Counted from the first letter of the stretch, positions 19,385 to 30,050 are shown. The stretch: 50,000 nt of DNA from Prorocentrum cordatum (GCA_963575745.1 CAUYUJ010022559.1:1-50000); one strand, 5' to 3'. Notes: generated by a model from the letters alone, not told the origin. Numbers and translations are program-made.

Positions 19385-20270
19385 AAATCATTGTCAAAAA
19401 ATGCGCCCCCGCGGAAGGGGGGCAAAAAGAAGCGCGCGAAATCGCGGCCAAAGAAATGCCCCAAATCGTGGTCCAACGCAGAGGGGGAGCAGGGCGCCGC
19501 GGAAAGGATCGGGGGTGTCGGGGAGGAGGCCAGGGGCTCCCCCGGGGACCCCCGCTCGGTTGGAGAGGATGCTCTCGCGGCGGGCTGCGCTGCCTCGCGC
19601 GGCGGGTTCGCGATTGCGCCGCCGCGCCCGCGGCCGGCCGTCAAGGCCTCGGAGCCGACGTTTGCCGTCAGGCCCCTTTCATCTCCGCCGCCAGCGCATG
19701 CAGCCGCGCGCCGCGGCCCCCGGGGGAGAGCACCGGGGCCTCATCGCGGCTGCGGGAGAGTCTGCGCCAGCGGCCCCCGCGCCCGCGGTGGGCCCCACGA
19801 GCGCTACTCCCCAGAAGCGGAGTTTGCTCAACTTGCGCGGGCATGAGACCCAACCGCCTCCGGCGTCCCGCCAATTCCCCACGTGGCGTTCGCGCTCGGG
19901 CGTTTCTCCTTCACGCAGGGCCTCCAAAGTGGCCCTTTCTTATGGTCCGTCGGTCCCGCGCCGGCGCGTTCCATCATGCATCACCTTGGGGGGTGTTTCT
20001 CCCGCGGCCGGGGCAGCGCCTGGCCTTTCGACGGCTGCGCGCGCCGATTCCTCCTGCGCTTCGATTGCGGCTCGCGCCCACATTCGCACGGACGCTATGC
20101 CCGACGATTACGGAATGAAGCATGATCGCGGCGATGAGTTCCATGGCGGTCATTCGGCGGCCCGGCTCGGGGGCCGCGTCGGTCGCGCCTCCGCGGCTCG
20201 CCCGGCGCGATTCAATGGCGGGGGCAGGCGGCGCGCGGCGATTCGACGGCGCGCGGGCGTTCAAAGATGA
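19385..20270 (+). other. Low-confidence coding-like stretch
   Basis: Three plus-strand frames are open over much of this region. The frame near 19385-19846 begins Lys-rich (GGKKKRAKSRPKK) and passes into an Ala/Gly/Pro-rich tail, as in a disordered protein. No domain is recognised and no start or splice site can be fixed. It could equally be chance openness in GC-rich DNA. Confidence 0.2.
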
Positions 20271-20613
20271 TTCCCCGCGGTCCAGCTTCAGGAAAGCAAC
20301 GCGTTGGAAAGTTTACCACTTTGAAATCGTCGCGACCACTTGGGGGGGCTCAAGCCAGAGCCGAGGCGCAAACCGCAAGGGTGCCATTTGTAGCACTTGC
20401 CTGTAGCGCTGCTCCTTGGGCGCTTTGGACGCGGCGCCGCGAGAACTCTTAGCCTCTGAAACACTTCGAGCATCTTTATCCCGTCGAAACGTATTCCGGT
20501 AGGAATCATCATTGACGCAGTCTCGGCTCGAAGCGGAGGTCACCAATCGGACCCAGCATCTCTATGCTCACTGAACGCAGTCTCACCTCTTCGGTCGGAA
20601 ACGCCCGTGCCTA
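20271..20613. other. Unrecognised sequence
   Basis: No conserved gene or repeat recognised. Confidence 0.4.
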
Positions 20614-21259
20614 GCACAGCGCCGCGGACGGGGGGAGACAACGAGGTCTCCAAGACGCCGGGCGCGGCCCCGCCGACATCCGACAGGTCTTCCTGCGACT
20701 TGCTCTTGGAACGGCGCTAGGGGGTGCAAATCAAGGCTCGATCACTGCGACGTCCTCGGGGGCAAGCGCTGCCGCTGTCAGCGCAGACGCGCGTTTTGCT
20801 CGGGTACTCGACAGCCTTCTGGCATGGCTGGCTTCCGTGGGCGGAGCTTCGACTGTCGGAGCAACTTGTGCAGATCTGGGCACCTTCGCAGCAGCGGAGT
20901 TGGGCCTGTCGCCAACGGAGACAGAGGCGGCCGCGTCTCACTTGTTGGATGACGGCGCCGGTTACGAGAAGATCGATAACCATATCCAGGTGCTGGAAGG
21001 GCGCGGCTCTTATTGCAGCGCGGCTGCGAACGAAGGCGACGGCGTCAGCGGGGCGCTGGGCGACGCGCGGGACATCGCGGAGGGGGCCGACCAAGAGTCC
21101 GACACGGCACAGCTGGCAGATGCGAGATCACAGACGCAGTGGTTCGCGTCGTGCCTCTGGCCCTTCGCCCCGATGCCAAGTGCAGAAGGCTTTTTCTTCC
21201 GCTGCCAGCCGGGCCCGATGCCAAGCGCGGACGGCCACGGCCGAGGAGGTGCCGCTTGA
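20614..21259 (+). CDS. Coding-like open frame, unknown protein (partial?)
   Basis: This frame is open for about 215 codons to a TGA at 21257-21259. Unlike most frames here it has balanced composition, with acidic, hydrophobic and helix-like stretches such as FARVLDSLLAWLASVGG and EAAASHLLDDGAGYEKIDNH. I do not recognise the family. No start codon or splice site is secure; the upstream frame SETPVPSTAPRTGG is also coding-like, so an exon boundary or frameshift may lie near 20670. The C-terminal part overlaps the paired CGATGCC motif and may be non-coding. Confidence 0.35.
21165..21245 (+). repeat. Paired CGATGCCMAGYGCRGACGGC motif, locus 2
   Basis: CGATGCCAAGTGCAGAAGGC at 21171 and CGATGCCAAGCGCGGACGGC at 21218. 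It matches the pair at 18248-18345 but with shorter spacing. Confidence 0.55.
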
Positions 21260-21838
21260 AACACTTGTTATCCGTGCTCCCCCTTATGCTTCGGGCGCGG
21301 CGCGGAAGGAGTTCTTGCCTTAACAAAAAACAGATGCGCGGGCATATGCGCGTTAATGAATGCGCGCGCGGTGGATGTGCAGCCGCGCTGCGCGCACATG
21401 TGTTCGCCGCTCACATGGGCGCGCTCGTGGAGCAAACAACAACCATGGACAAATGCTCGCCGTGGCACTATCCAACAACACGAGATGCACATTTGGCCGT
21501 GTGTGGCTAAACGCTCGTTTTACAGATCCCACTGCCAACTATTTTAAAAATACGCACATTACCACCGGCTGAGGAGGGCACGGCCTGGCAGCTGAGGAGG
21601 GGGATTGAATGGGAGGCTCATATTCAACCATATTCGAAGCTCACTCTGACTCAGATTCACTCACTCGCATTCGGATGCACTCGTCTTCGTCGGCCCTGCC
21701 GCCCATGTGGACGCGCTATAATAGTCAAACGCTCAAGAACACACGCTCACTATGGCACGACAGAAAACGATATGCACATATGGGGAGCTCCACGCAATGA
21801 GTAATTGTTATCTTCCCTTGACCCCGAGCTTTATTATC
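21260..21838. other. Unrecognised sequence
   Basis: GCGCGCGGTGGATGTGC-type alternating words around 21350-21420; no gene recognised. Confidence 0.4.
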
Positions 21839-21839
21839 C

Positions 21840-22150
21840 CCAGGAGGTTGTTCTCGTCGGCATAGGGCCACTGGGGGCCAACGCAAACCGCATATGCGCG
21901 ATCGGGCGAGGTGCGCCAGGCGCTCCAGGTGCGCAAGGCACCCCTGGGGCCCTCGCGTGCCAGGCACGCCTCGCGCGCCAGATGCGCCAGGTGCTCCACG
22001 TGCGTCAACTGTGCCGCGTGGTCCAGCCGCCCCAGGTGCGCCGCGTCCCGGCCGTCCGGGGCACGCGCAGAGTGTGCCAGTGACACCACACATCGGGAAG
22101 CACGGCGGCCACCGCGATCCTTGTCGAAAGTCAGTGTGCAACCGCGTCGG
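21840..22150 (+). repeat. GGTGCGCCAG-type dispersed repeat W, copy 1
   Basis: After a lead-in GGGGCCAACGCAAACCGC, loose CAGGTGCGCCAGG units run to about 22110, then CACCACACATC. The same layout is at 36895-37200. On the minus strand the units encode a Gly-X-Y-like pattern (PGRPGRGAPGAAGPRG), which I attribute to the repeat. Confidence 0.6.
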
Positions 22151-22765
22151 GGAGGCCACCATGGTGTCTGGTCGGCCTGCACACAGCAGGCAATATACCA
22201 GCTCCCGCGCCGCCCTTGTCAAACACCACGTACCAGATTTAGCCGCGAAGTGCACGTTGTATTGTTTTGTTGAAGTGAATGGCTTTGCGCGAAGCAGGCA
22301 ATGCCATGATATTCCTACACAGTGACCCAAAGTGTGCTTCGTTCTGTTTTTTGCAGGGATGGGGGGGGAGCGTGTTGGCAGTGGTCCTGGTTGGCTGCCG
22401 GTCGCCTGGGGGAGGGGTTGTTTATTAGTAGGGAGCAGCGACGAAGCCTTCCCCGAAGGGGAAGAAGGGGATTGGAAAAAGCATCGCTGAAAACCACTCG
22501 CGCCCTAAAGGGCTGGTGGGGGAATTCGAAGATGGCGCAGACTTAGAAATCCGACGCTGCGAACATATTTGGGCGGCATTTTTTTGCCGCCTTCGGCCTC
22601 CGGTGGCCCTCGCCGGCCTCGGGACTGGTTCAAAACGATTAAGAGCGACGCGTCGAAAACATTGGAGCGACTGGATGTCTGGAGACTTGAACACATGCAT
22701 GGGCAAAGCAACTCGGTAATCTATCCGCTGTTGCACGCAACAGACGAACAATGTTTTGAATGTCT
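22151..22765. other. Unrecognised sequence
   Basis: No conserved gene, RNA or array recognised. Confidence 0.4.
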
Positions 22766-22767
22766 TT

Positions 22768-22850
22768 GATATATATATATATATATACATACACACATCG
22801 ATGTCTGTAGATGTGTATACATATGTATGTATGTATACATGCAGTGTTTC
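22768..22850. repeat. (TA)n with TATG/CATA flanks
   Basis: About nine TA dinucleotides at 22770-22787, then ACACAC and GTATGTATG words. AT-rich in a GC-rich window. Confidence 0.9.
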
Positions 22851-23130
22851 TTGTACTTCCCCCTCGGGCCGAAGTCCCTGGTCACGAGCCCGGGACATTA
22901 CGGGATGCAGGCAAATGCTGCCATTAGCCTCAGGTAGTCTGATTCCTTTGATAATCGCCCCCCGTTGGAATGCCTCGGGGGGGAGGGGAACGTTTCTCGT
23001 TGCGTGCCAGGGAGTGTTGGCATGCAGGGGGGGAGACTGGGATCAAACGCCTCCAGTGTTGGCATGCACGGGAGGGTTGGCCTGAGAGCGTCCGAACGGG
23101 TGCAGGGGGGGTCGGATTCGGGAGGTGGCG
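22851..23130. other. Unrecognised sequence
   Basis: GTTGGCATGCA recurs at about 23015 and 23061. No gene recognised. Confidence 0.4.
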
Positions 23131-23290
23131 CCCAGGGAATTGGCTTCGGCCCGTTTTCACTTTTGCCCCCCCCCCCCCCCCCCCCAATGATTAATTTGAG
23201 GGAGTTTCTGCGGAACTCACGTCATCCTTAATTACCCCTGATTAATTTGAGGGAGTTTCTGCGGAACTCACGTCATCCTTAATTACCCCT
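23131..23290 (+). repeat. Left boundary repeat with C20 run and 51-bp doublet
   Basis: CAGGGAATTGGCTTCGGCCC and CGTTTTCACTTTTG lead into a run of 20 C (23166-23185). The unit GATTAATTTGAGGGAGTTTC...TTAATTACCCCT then occurs twice in exact 51-base tandem (23189 and 23240). The lead-in and the ATTAATT/TTCTGCG words recur at 28394-28465, on the far side of the satellite block. Confidence 0.85.
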
Positions 23291-23299
23291 GGCGCGCGG

Positions 23300-23965
23300 G
23301 AGAGTCGCTTCCAAGCGCACCTCCAGGAACCATTTCCGGCGCTGCGGCGGGCGCACCAGGCGCGCCGGGCGTGTCCCCACCCGGCGCCCTCGCTCGAGAC
23401 ATCCTTGCAAAATTGCCCCACGGGTCCCCAGCGCACCCCCAGGACATCTTCGCAAAATCGCCACGCGGGCCCCCAGCGCACCTCCAGGGACCATTTCCGG
23501 TGCTGCACTGGGTGCACTGGGCGCGCCGGGTGCGTCCCAACCCGGCGCCCTCGCTCGAGACATCCTTGCAAAATCGCCACACGGACCCCAGCGCACCCCC
23601 ATGCGTGCCATTTCCGGCGCTGCACCGGGCGCACCGGGCGCGCCGGGCGTGTCCCAACCCGGCGCCCTCGCTCGAGGCATCCTCGCAAAATCGCCTCACG
23701 GGCCCCCAGCGCACCTCCATCTGCAGGGACCATTTCCGGCGCTGCACCAGGCGCACCAGGCGCGCCGGGCGTGTCCCAACCCGGCGCCCTGAGACATCCT
23801 CGCAAAATCGCCCCACGGGCCCCTGCAGTGCATCCCCACGGACCGTTTCCGGCGCTGCACCGGGCGCACCGGGCGCGTCGGGCGTGTCCCAATCCAGCGC
23901 CCTCGTTCGAGACATCCTTGCAAAATCGCCACACGGGCCCCCAGCGCACCCCCAGTGATCCCCAG
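23300..23965 (+). repeat. 117-122-bp tandem array
   Basis: CCCGGCGCCCTCGCTCGAGA-type cores have GCGCCC at 23384, 23545, 23662, 23784 and 23897 (spacings 161, 117, 122, 113). Each unit also has GACATCCTTGCAAAATCGCC, GGGCCCCCAGCGCACC and CATTTCCGGCGCTGCACC. The long first spacing holds an extra partial unit. Both strands stay open, giving false frames. Confidence 0.9.
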
Positions 23966-24117
23966 GTGATCCCCGCCCGCCCGATCCTCACCCTCCCTGA
24001 TCTTCATTCTCCTCCTCCTCGCTCTCCCGATCCTCACCCGCCGCACCAACGCCACCCGCTCACTATCACCATCGTCATCGAGCACAGGCGCACGCGCCGT
24101 TTCTCTATATACAGAAA

Positions 24118-27100
24118 CTCCCGACTCCCCGACTGGTCAACTCTCCGACTCCCCGACTCCCCGACTCCCCGACTCCCCGACTCCCCATCTTCCCGACTTC
24201 CTGACTCCCCGATTGGCTCACTCCCCGACTCCCCGACTCCCCGACTCACCGACTGGCCGATTGGCCGACTGGCCGACTGGCCGACTCCCCGGCAGCCCAA
24301 CTCTCCGATTGGCCGACTCCCCGACTGGCCGACTCCCCGACTTGCCGACTCCCCGGCTCTCCGCCGCCACGACTGCCCGACTGGCCGACTCCCCGACTCC
24401 CCGACTGGCCGACTCCCCGACTGGCCGACTCCCCGTTTCCCCGACTCCCTGATTCCTCGACAGGCCGACTCCCCGACTGGCCGACTCCCCAACTCGCCGA
24501 CTGGCCGACTCCCCGACTCCCCGACTTTCCGATTGGCCGACTCTCCGACTCCCCGACTGGCCGACTTTTTTGACTCACCGACTGACTGACTCCGACTCCC
24601 CGACTCCGACTCCCGACTCCCGACTCCCGACTCCGACTCCCCGACTCCGACTCCGACTCCCCGACTGGCCGACTGGCCGACTCCCCGACTCCCCGACTCC
24701 CCGACTCCCGACTCCCCGACTGGCCGACTGGCCGACTGGCCGACTCCCCGACTCCCCGACTCCCCGACTCCCCGACTGGCCGACTCCCCGACTCCCCGAC
24801 TCCCGACTCCCCGACTCCCCGACTCCCCGACTCCCCGACCCGACTCCCCGACTCCGACTCCCCGACTCCCGACTCCCCGACTCCCCGACTCCCCGACTGG
24901 CCGACTCCCCGACTCCCCGACTCCCCGACTCCCCGACCGACTCCCCGACTGGCCGACTCCCCGACTCCCCGACTCCCTGATTCCTCGACAGGCCGACTCC
25001 CCGACTGGCCGACTCCCCAACTCGCCGACTGGCCGACTCCCCGACTCCCCGACCCTCCGATTGGCCGACTCTCCGATTACCCGACTGGCCGACTTTTTTG
25101 ACTCACCGACTGGCCGTCTTCCCGACTCCCAGACTCCGCGTCTGGCCGTTTCCCCGACTCCCCGATTTCCCGACTGGCCGACTCCCCGACTGGCCGACTC
25201 CCCGACTCCCCGACTCCCCGACTCCCCGGCTCGACTCCCCGACTGGCCGACTCCCCGACTGGCCGACCACCCGACTCCCCGATTCTCCGATTGGCCGACT
25301 CCCCGATTTCCCCGATCCCACAACTCTCCGACTGGCCGACTCCCCGACTACCCGAGTTCCCGATCCCGACTCCCCGACTCTCCGACCAGCCGACTCCCCG
25401 ACTGGCCGACTCCCCGATTCCCCGATGCCCCAACTCTCCGACTGGCCAACTCTCCGATTGGCCGACTCCCCGACTTCCGACCGACTCCCCGACTCCCCGA
25501 CTGACCGACTCCCCGATCCCCAGATTCTCCGACTGGCCGACTCCCCGATCGGCCGACTCCCAGATTCCCCGACTCCCCGTCTGGCCGACTCCCCGACTTG
25601 CCGACTCCCCGACTCCTTGACTACCCGACTCCCCGACTCCCCGACTGGCTGACTCTCCGACTGGCCGACTCCCCGACTCCCCGGCCGACTCCCTGATCGG
25701 CCGACCCTCCGACTGGTTAACTCCTTGGCTGGCCGACTCCCCGTCTGGCCGGCTCCCCAACTCCCCGACTGGCCGACTCCCCGACTCCTCGGCCGACTCC
25801 CCGATTCCCTGATGCCCCAACTCTCCGACTGGCCGACTCCCCGATTGGCCGACTCTCCGACTGGTTAACTCCCCGACTCCCCGACTCCCCGACTGGCCCA
25901 CTCCCCGACTCCCCGACTCCCCGACTAGCCGACTCCCCGACTCCCCGACTCCCCGACTGGCCGACTCCCCGACTCCCCGACTCCCCGATTCCCCGACTCC
26001 CTGACTCTCCGACTGGCCGACTCCCCGACTCTCCGACTCCCCGACTGGACTGGCCGACTGCCGACCCCGATTCCCCTGGCCGACTCTCCCGACTCCCCGA
26101 CTGGCCGATTCCCCGACTGGCCGACTCCCCGACTCCCCGACTCCCTGATCCTCGACTGGCCGACCCCAACTCGCCGACTGGCCGACTCCCCGACTCCCCG
26201 ACCCTCCGATTGGCCGACTCTCCGATTACCCGACTGGCCGACTTTTTTGACTCACCGACTGGCCGTCTTCCCGACTCCCAGACTCCGCGTCTGGCCGTTT
26301 CCCCGACTCCCCGACTTCCCGACTGGCCGACTCCCCGACTGGCCGACTCCCCGACTCCCCGATTCCCCGACTCCCCGGCTCGACTCCCCGACTGGCCGAC
26401 CACCCGACTCCCCGATTCTTCGATTGGCCGACTCCCCGATTTCCCCGATCCCACAACTCTCCGACTGGCCGACTCCCCGACTACCCGAGTTCCCGATCCC
26501 GACTCCCCGACTCTCCGACCAGCCGACTCCCCGACTGGCCGACTCCCCGACTCCCCGACTGGCCGACCCCCCGATCCCCCGATTCCCCGACTGGCCGACT
26601 CCCCGATTCCCCGATGCCCCAACTCTCCGACTGGCCGATTCCCCGACTGCCCAACTCTCCGATTGGCCGACTCCCCGACTCCCCGACCGACTCCCCGACT
26701 CCCCGACTGGCCGACTCCCCGATCCCCAGATTCTCCGACTGGCCGACTCCCCGATTGGCCGACTCCCAGATTCCCCGACTCCCCGTCTGGCCGACTCCCC
26801 GACTTGCCGACTCCCCGACTCCTTGACTACCCGACTCCCCGACTCCCCGACTGGCTGACTCCCCGACTGGCCGACTCCCCGACTCCCCGGCCGACTCCCC
26901 GACTTCTCGACTGGCCGACTCCCGACTGGCCGACTCCCCGATCGGCCGACCCTCCGGCTGGTTAACTCCCCGGCTGGCCGACTCCCCGTCTGGCCGGCTC
27001 CCCGACTCCCCGACTCCCCGACTCCCCGACTGGCCGACTCCCCGACTCCTCGGCCGACTCCCCTTCCCTGATGCCCCAACTCTCCGACTGGCCGACTCCC

Positions 27101-28393
27101 CGATTGGCCGACTCTCCGACTGGTTAACTCCCCGACTGGCCGACTCCCCGACTGGCCGACTCCCCGACTCCCCGACTCCCCGACTCCCCGGCTCGACTCC
27201 CCGACTCCACGATTCCCCGACTGGCCGACTCCCCGACTGGCCGACCACCAGACTCCCCGATTCTCCGATTGGCCGACTCCCCGATTTCCCCGATCCCACA
27301 ACTCTCCGACCGGCCGACCCCTGGCCCGAGCCCCCGATCCCGACTCCCCGACTCTCCGACCAGCCGACTCCCCGACTGGCCCACTCCCCGACTCCCCGAC
27401 TGGCCGACCCCCGATCCCCCGATTCCCCGACTGGCCGACTCCCCGAGTCCCCGATGCCCCAACTCTCCGACTGGCCGATTCCCCGACTGCCCAACTCTCC
27501 GATTGGCCGACTCCCCGACTCCCCGACCGACTCCCCGACTCCCCGACCTCCCGACTCCCCGACCGACTCCCCGATTCCCCGACTGGCCGGCCCCCCGACT
27601 CCCCGGCCGGCCGACTGGCCGACAGGCCGACTCCCCGACTGGCCGACCACCCGACTTCCCGACTGGCCGGAAGGCCGATTCCCCGACTGGCCGACTCCCC
27701 GAGTCCCCGACTGGCCCACTCTCCGACTTACCGACTGGCCGACTCACCGACTCCCCGACTGGCCGTCTCCCCGACCCACCGATTGGCCGACTCCCCGATT
27801 CCCCGACTCCCCAACTCTCCGTCTGGCCCGAGTCCCCGACTCCCCGACTCCCCGACTGGCCGAGCCCCCGACTCCCCAAGTCTCCGATTCCCGACTCCCT
27901 GACTGGCCGACTCCCCGACTCCCTGGCCGACTCCCCGACTCCTCGACTGGCCGACTCCTGACTGGCCGACTCCCCGATTGGCCGGCTCTCCGGCTGGTTA
28001 ACTCCCCGACTGGCCGACTCCCCGACTGGCCGACTCCCCGACTCCCCGACTCCCCGCCTCCCCGGCTCGACTCCCCGACTCTCCGCCTCCCCGACTCCCC
28101 GACTGGCCGACTCCCCGACTGGCCGACTCCCCGATTCCCCGCTTGGCCGACTCCCCGACTGGCCGACTCCCCGACTGGCCGACTGGCCGGCTCCCCGACT
28201 ACCCGATCCCCCCGACTCCCCGACTGGCCGGCTCCCCGAATCTCCGACTGGCTGACTCCCCGACTCACCGACTCCCCCACTGGCCGACTCCCGGACTTGC
28301 CGACTCCCGACTCCCCGACTGGCCGATTCCCCGACTCCCCGACTCCCCGGTTCCCCGACTGGCCGACTGGCTGATTCCCCGATTCCCCGATTG
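24118..28393 (+). repeat. Two-state octamer satellite, CCGACTCC / CCGACTGG
   Basis: About 4.3 kb is made almost only of two octamers, CCGACTCC and CCGACTGG, plus single-base variants (CCGATTGG, CCGATCCC, CCAACTCT) and occasional 7- or 9-base slips. Larger units exist: GACTTTTTTG with matching flanks lies at 24563, 25091 and 26240. A GATTTCCCCGATCCCACAAC segment recurs near 25310, 26450 and 27285. No octamer frame contains a stop on either strand, so frames of 300-430 codons appear (24034-25323, 26481-27719, 27124-28425 minus; 23405-24589 plus). None shows a domain. Confidence 0.95.
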
Positions 28394-28465
28394 GTTCCAG
28401 GGAGTTGGCTTCGGCCCGTTTTCACTTTTGCCCCCCCATTAATTGATAATAAGTTCTGCGTGTAA
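28394..28465 (+). repeat. Right boundary repeat
   Basis: CCAGGGAGTTGGCTTCGGCC and CGTTTTCACTTTTGCCCCCC repeat the left boundary at 23131 with about 33 identical bases apart from C-run length. ATTAATTGATAATAAGTTC and TGCGTGTAAC follow, matching the left side loosely. Confidence 0.8.
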
Positions 28466-28820
28466 CTTTCGTTATAGAAGAAACATGACGGCGGTATTTG
28501 TTTTGAATATTTTTGCTACTCTTCCATCGTCTCCGCCTTTTTGGGGCCATCTGGGAGGCCGTCGTAGCTGCGACTGGATTCGCCTCGGATGTCTAGTCTG
28601 AACGCACCCTAGAGAGGTCCAGGGAGTAGCAGTATCGGGTACCTCCTGGTTCCCTTGGGGGTTGTCGTTTTCTGGCTACTGCAACCTTGTGGTCCGTTCC
28701 TCTTACTCTTTTTTTTGTTTCTCTCTCTCTCTCTCTCTCTTTCTCTCCCTCTTGGCCTCGCCTCTCGTCCTCGCTCGTCCCCGAGATCCTGATATCGCAT
28801 TTGTTTCACAAAGGACGGCC
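28466..28820. other. Unrecognised, with (CT)n at 28720-28748
   Basis: A pure CT run of about ten units follows a T run. Otherwise nothing recognised. Confidence 0.5.
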
Positions 28821-28824
28821 TTAC

Positions 28825-29110
28825 CTTGTTTCGGGCCCTGGGGCCCTCGCGGCTCGGTCCGGTTCGCAGCAAGCAGCGGGAAGATGGGGTCCAGGGCTCT
28901 AGTCGATGTGTTTTCCCTACGGTAATGTACTCTTGATCCTAACGTCCGATCCTCTCGTCGTGGCAAAAACGAGGACGAAGTTGTTGGTCAAGTTTAGGCC
29001 GCCAGGGGCCCTCGCTGGGCCCTGGGACCGCCACAAACGATTCGGGATGGACCGCCAGTCTCGGGGAAGGGGTTCAGACAGTCACCCCTTCCCCGCGGAG
29101 CCACGTTGTG
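28825..29110 (+). repeat. Composite dispersed repeat B plus A, second copy
   Basis: Repeat B (28825-28925): TTTCGGGCCCTGGGGCCC, GGGGTCCAGGGCTCTAGTCG. Repeat A (28991-29110): GGCCGCCAGGGGCCCTCGC, GACCGCCACAAACGATTCGG, GGGGAAGGGGTTC, tail CACGTTGTGACAAAGTCGCG. Confidence 0.6.
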
Positions 29111-29154
29111 ACAAAGTCGCGACGCATGATGCTTGGGTCATGATCTCTTGCGCT

Positions 29155-29198
29155 GAGGAGGAGGAGGAGGAGGAGGAGGAGGAGGAGGAGGAGGAGGT
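29155..29198. repeat. (GGA)n microsatellite
   Basis: About 14 GGA triplets. Confidence 0.95.
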
Positions 29199-29357
29199 CG
29201 GAGGTCGTCTTCATGGCCGAGGTTTCCCGTGGCCAGGAGAGTCCCTTCGCTCCCAAAAACGACGGCTGCAGCGACGAGACGCGCCGCTGTTTTGGGAGCC
29301 CGCTCGCCGTGCTGCGCCCTCGCTGTTTTGATCGGGAGGCCTGGCAGTCCTGCAGTA

Positions 29358-29509
29358 AGGGGGCCACATGCGAAGCCTACCCCTACCCCCCACGACTTCT
29401 GAGGGGGGGGGCGGGGTTCACTTCGTGTGGGAGCTCCCGAACGAAGTGAACCCCACCCTCCCCCTCAGAGATCGTGGGGGGTAGGGGTAGGGTTCGCATG
29501 TGGTCCCCT
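29358..29509. mobile_element. Foldback element E
   Basis: The left arm AGGGGGCCACATGCGAAGCC...GGGTTCACTTCG pairs with the right arm CGAAGTGAACCC...GGGTTCGCATGTGGTCCCCT over about 65 bases with few mismatches, around a loop of about 15 bases. A TA dinucleotide sits just outside the left end (29356-29357) and at the right end (29509-29510), compatible with but not proof of a TA target duplication. No coding capacity. Confidence 0.75.
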
Positions 29510-29924
29510 ATTCAGGTCTCGGCCTCAGACACGCGCAGAGAGAGGTCGTCAAGAGGGGGGCAGGCCGCGTCCAGCCGTGGCGAGGCGGTGGTCCCTGTTG
29601 TCCCCCCCCATCTTCTGCGGGCTGGGAGAGTTCTGGGCCACCGCGGCCACCCCAGTCGGCGACGGTGGGGACGTGCGTGAAGGAGTGTACCCAGGAGGCT
29701 CCATACGCAACCGTACGTGCGTTAAGGCGTGTACGTGCGTTAAGGCGTACTGATCTGATGAGGGCGGCGGTGGTATCCATGGGCAACCTCAAACTGGTGC
29801 TCCAGCAGGCTTTCAGGCACCGGATTCCTGGTCCAACGGTGGCTTGTCCAGTGCGCTTGGCCGTTCAAGCTGACTGGTTCCCCACGGCGGCGGGCCCGAA
29901 GTGTGTTTCACTTCTCTTTAGGAA
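29510..29924. other. Unrecognised sequence
   Basis: A small direct repeat GTACGTGCGTTAAGGCGT occurs twice near 29715-29748. No gene recognised. Confidence 0.4.
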
Positions 29925-30050
29925 TCAGATAAATTTACGATTCTTGTCAAGATCGTAGATTTTATTGGAATGGGTTAATCATTTCGAAGCAATTAGATTT
30001 GAAATGATGTTGATAATTTTAGTTTTGTTTTAAATTGGGTTTATCTTTAT
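29925..30050. other. AT-rich island with two hairpins
   Basis: About 125 bases are strongly AT-rich. AAATTTACGAT (29931) pairs with ATCGTAGATTT (29952), and ATCATTTC (29978) pairs with GAAATGAT (30001). It differs sharply in base use from its surroundings and could be an inserted organelle-derived or mobile fragment; no gene recognised. Confidence 0.5.

Noticed and set aside
21725-22330. Collagen-like Gly-X-Y protein on the minus strand
   Set aside because: The pattern comes from CAGGTGCGCC repeat units that recur at 36.9 kb. It covers only a small part of the frame.
24034-28425. Frames of 300-433 codons on the minus strand, Gly/Ser/Arg/Val-rich
   Set aside because: They are translations of the octamer satellite, which has no stop in any frame on either strand. 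They show no domain, and overlapping frames are equally open.
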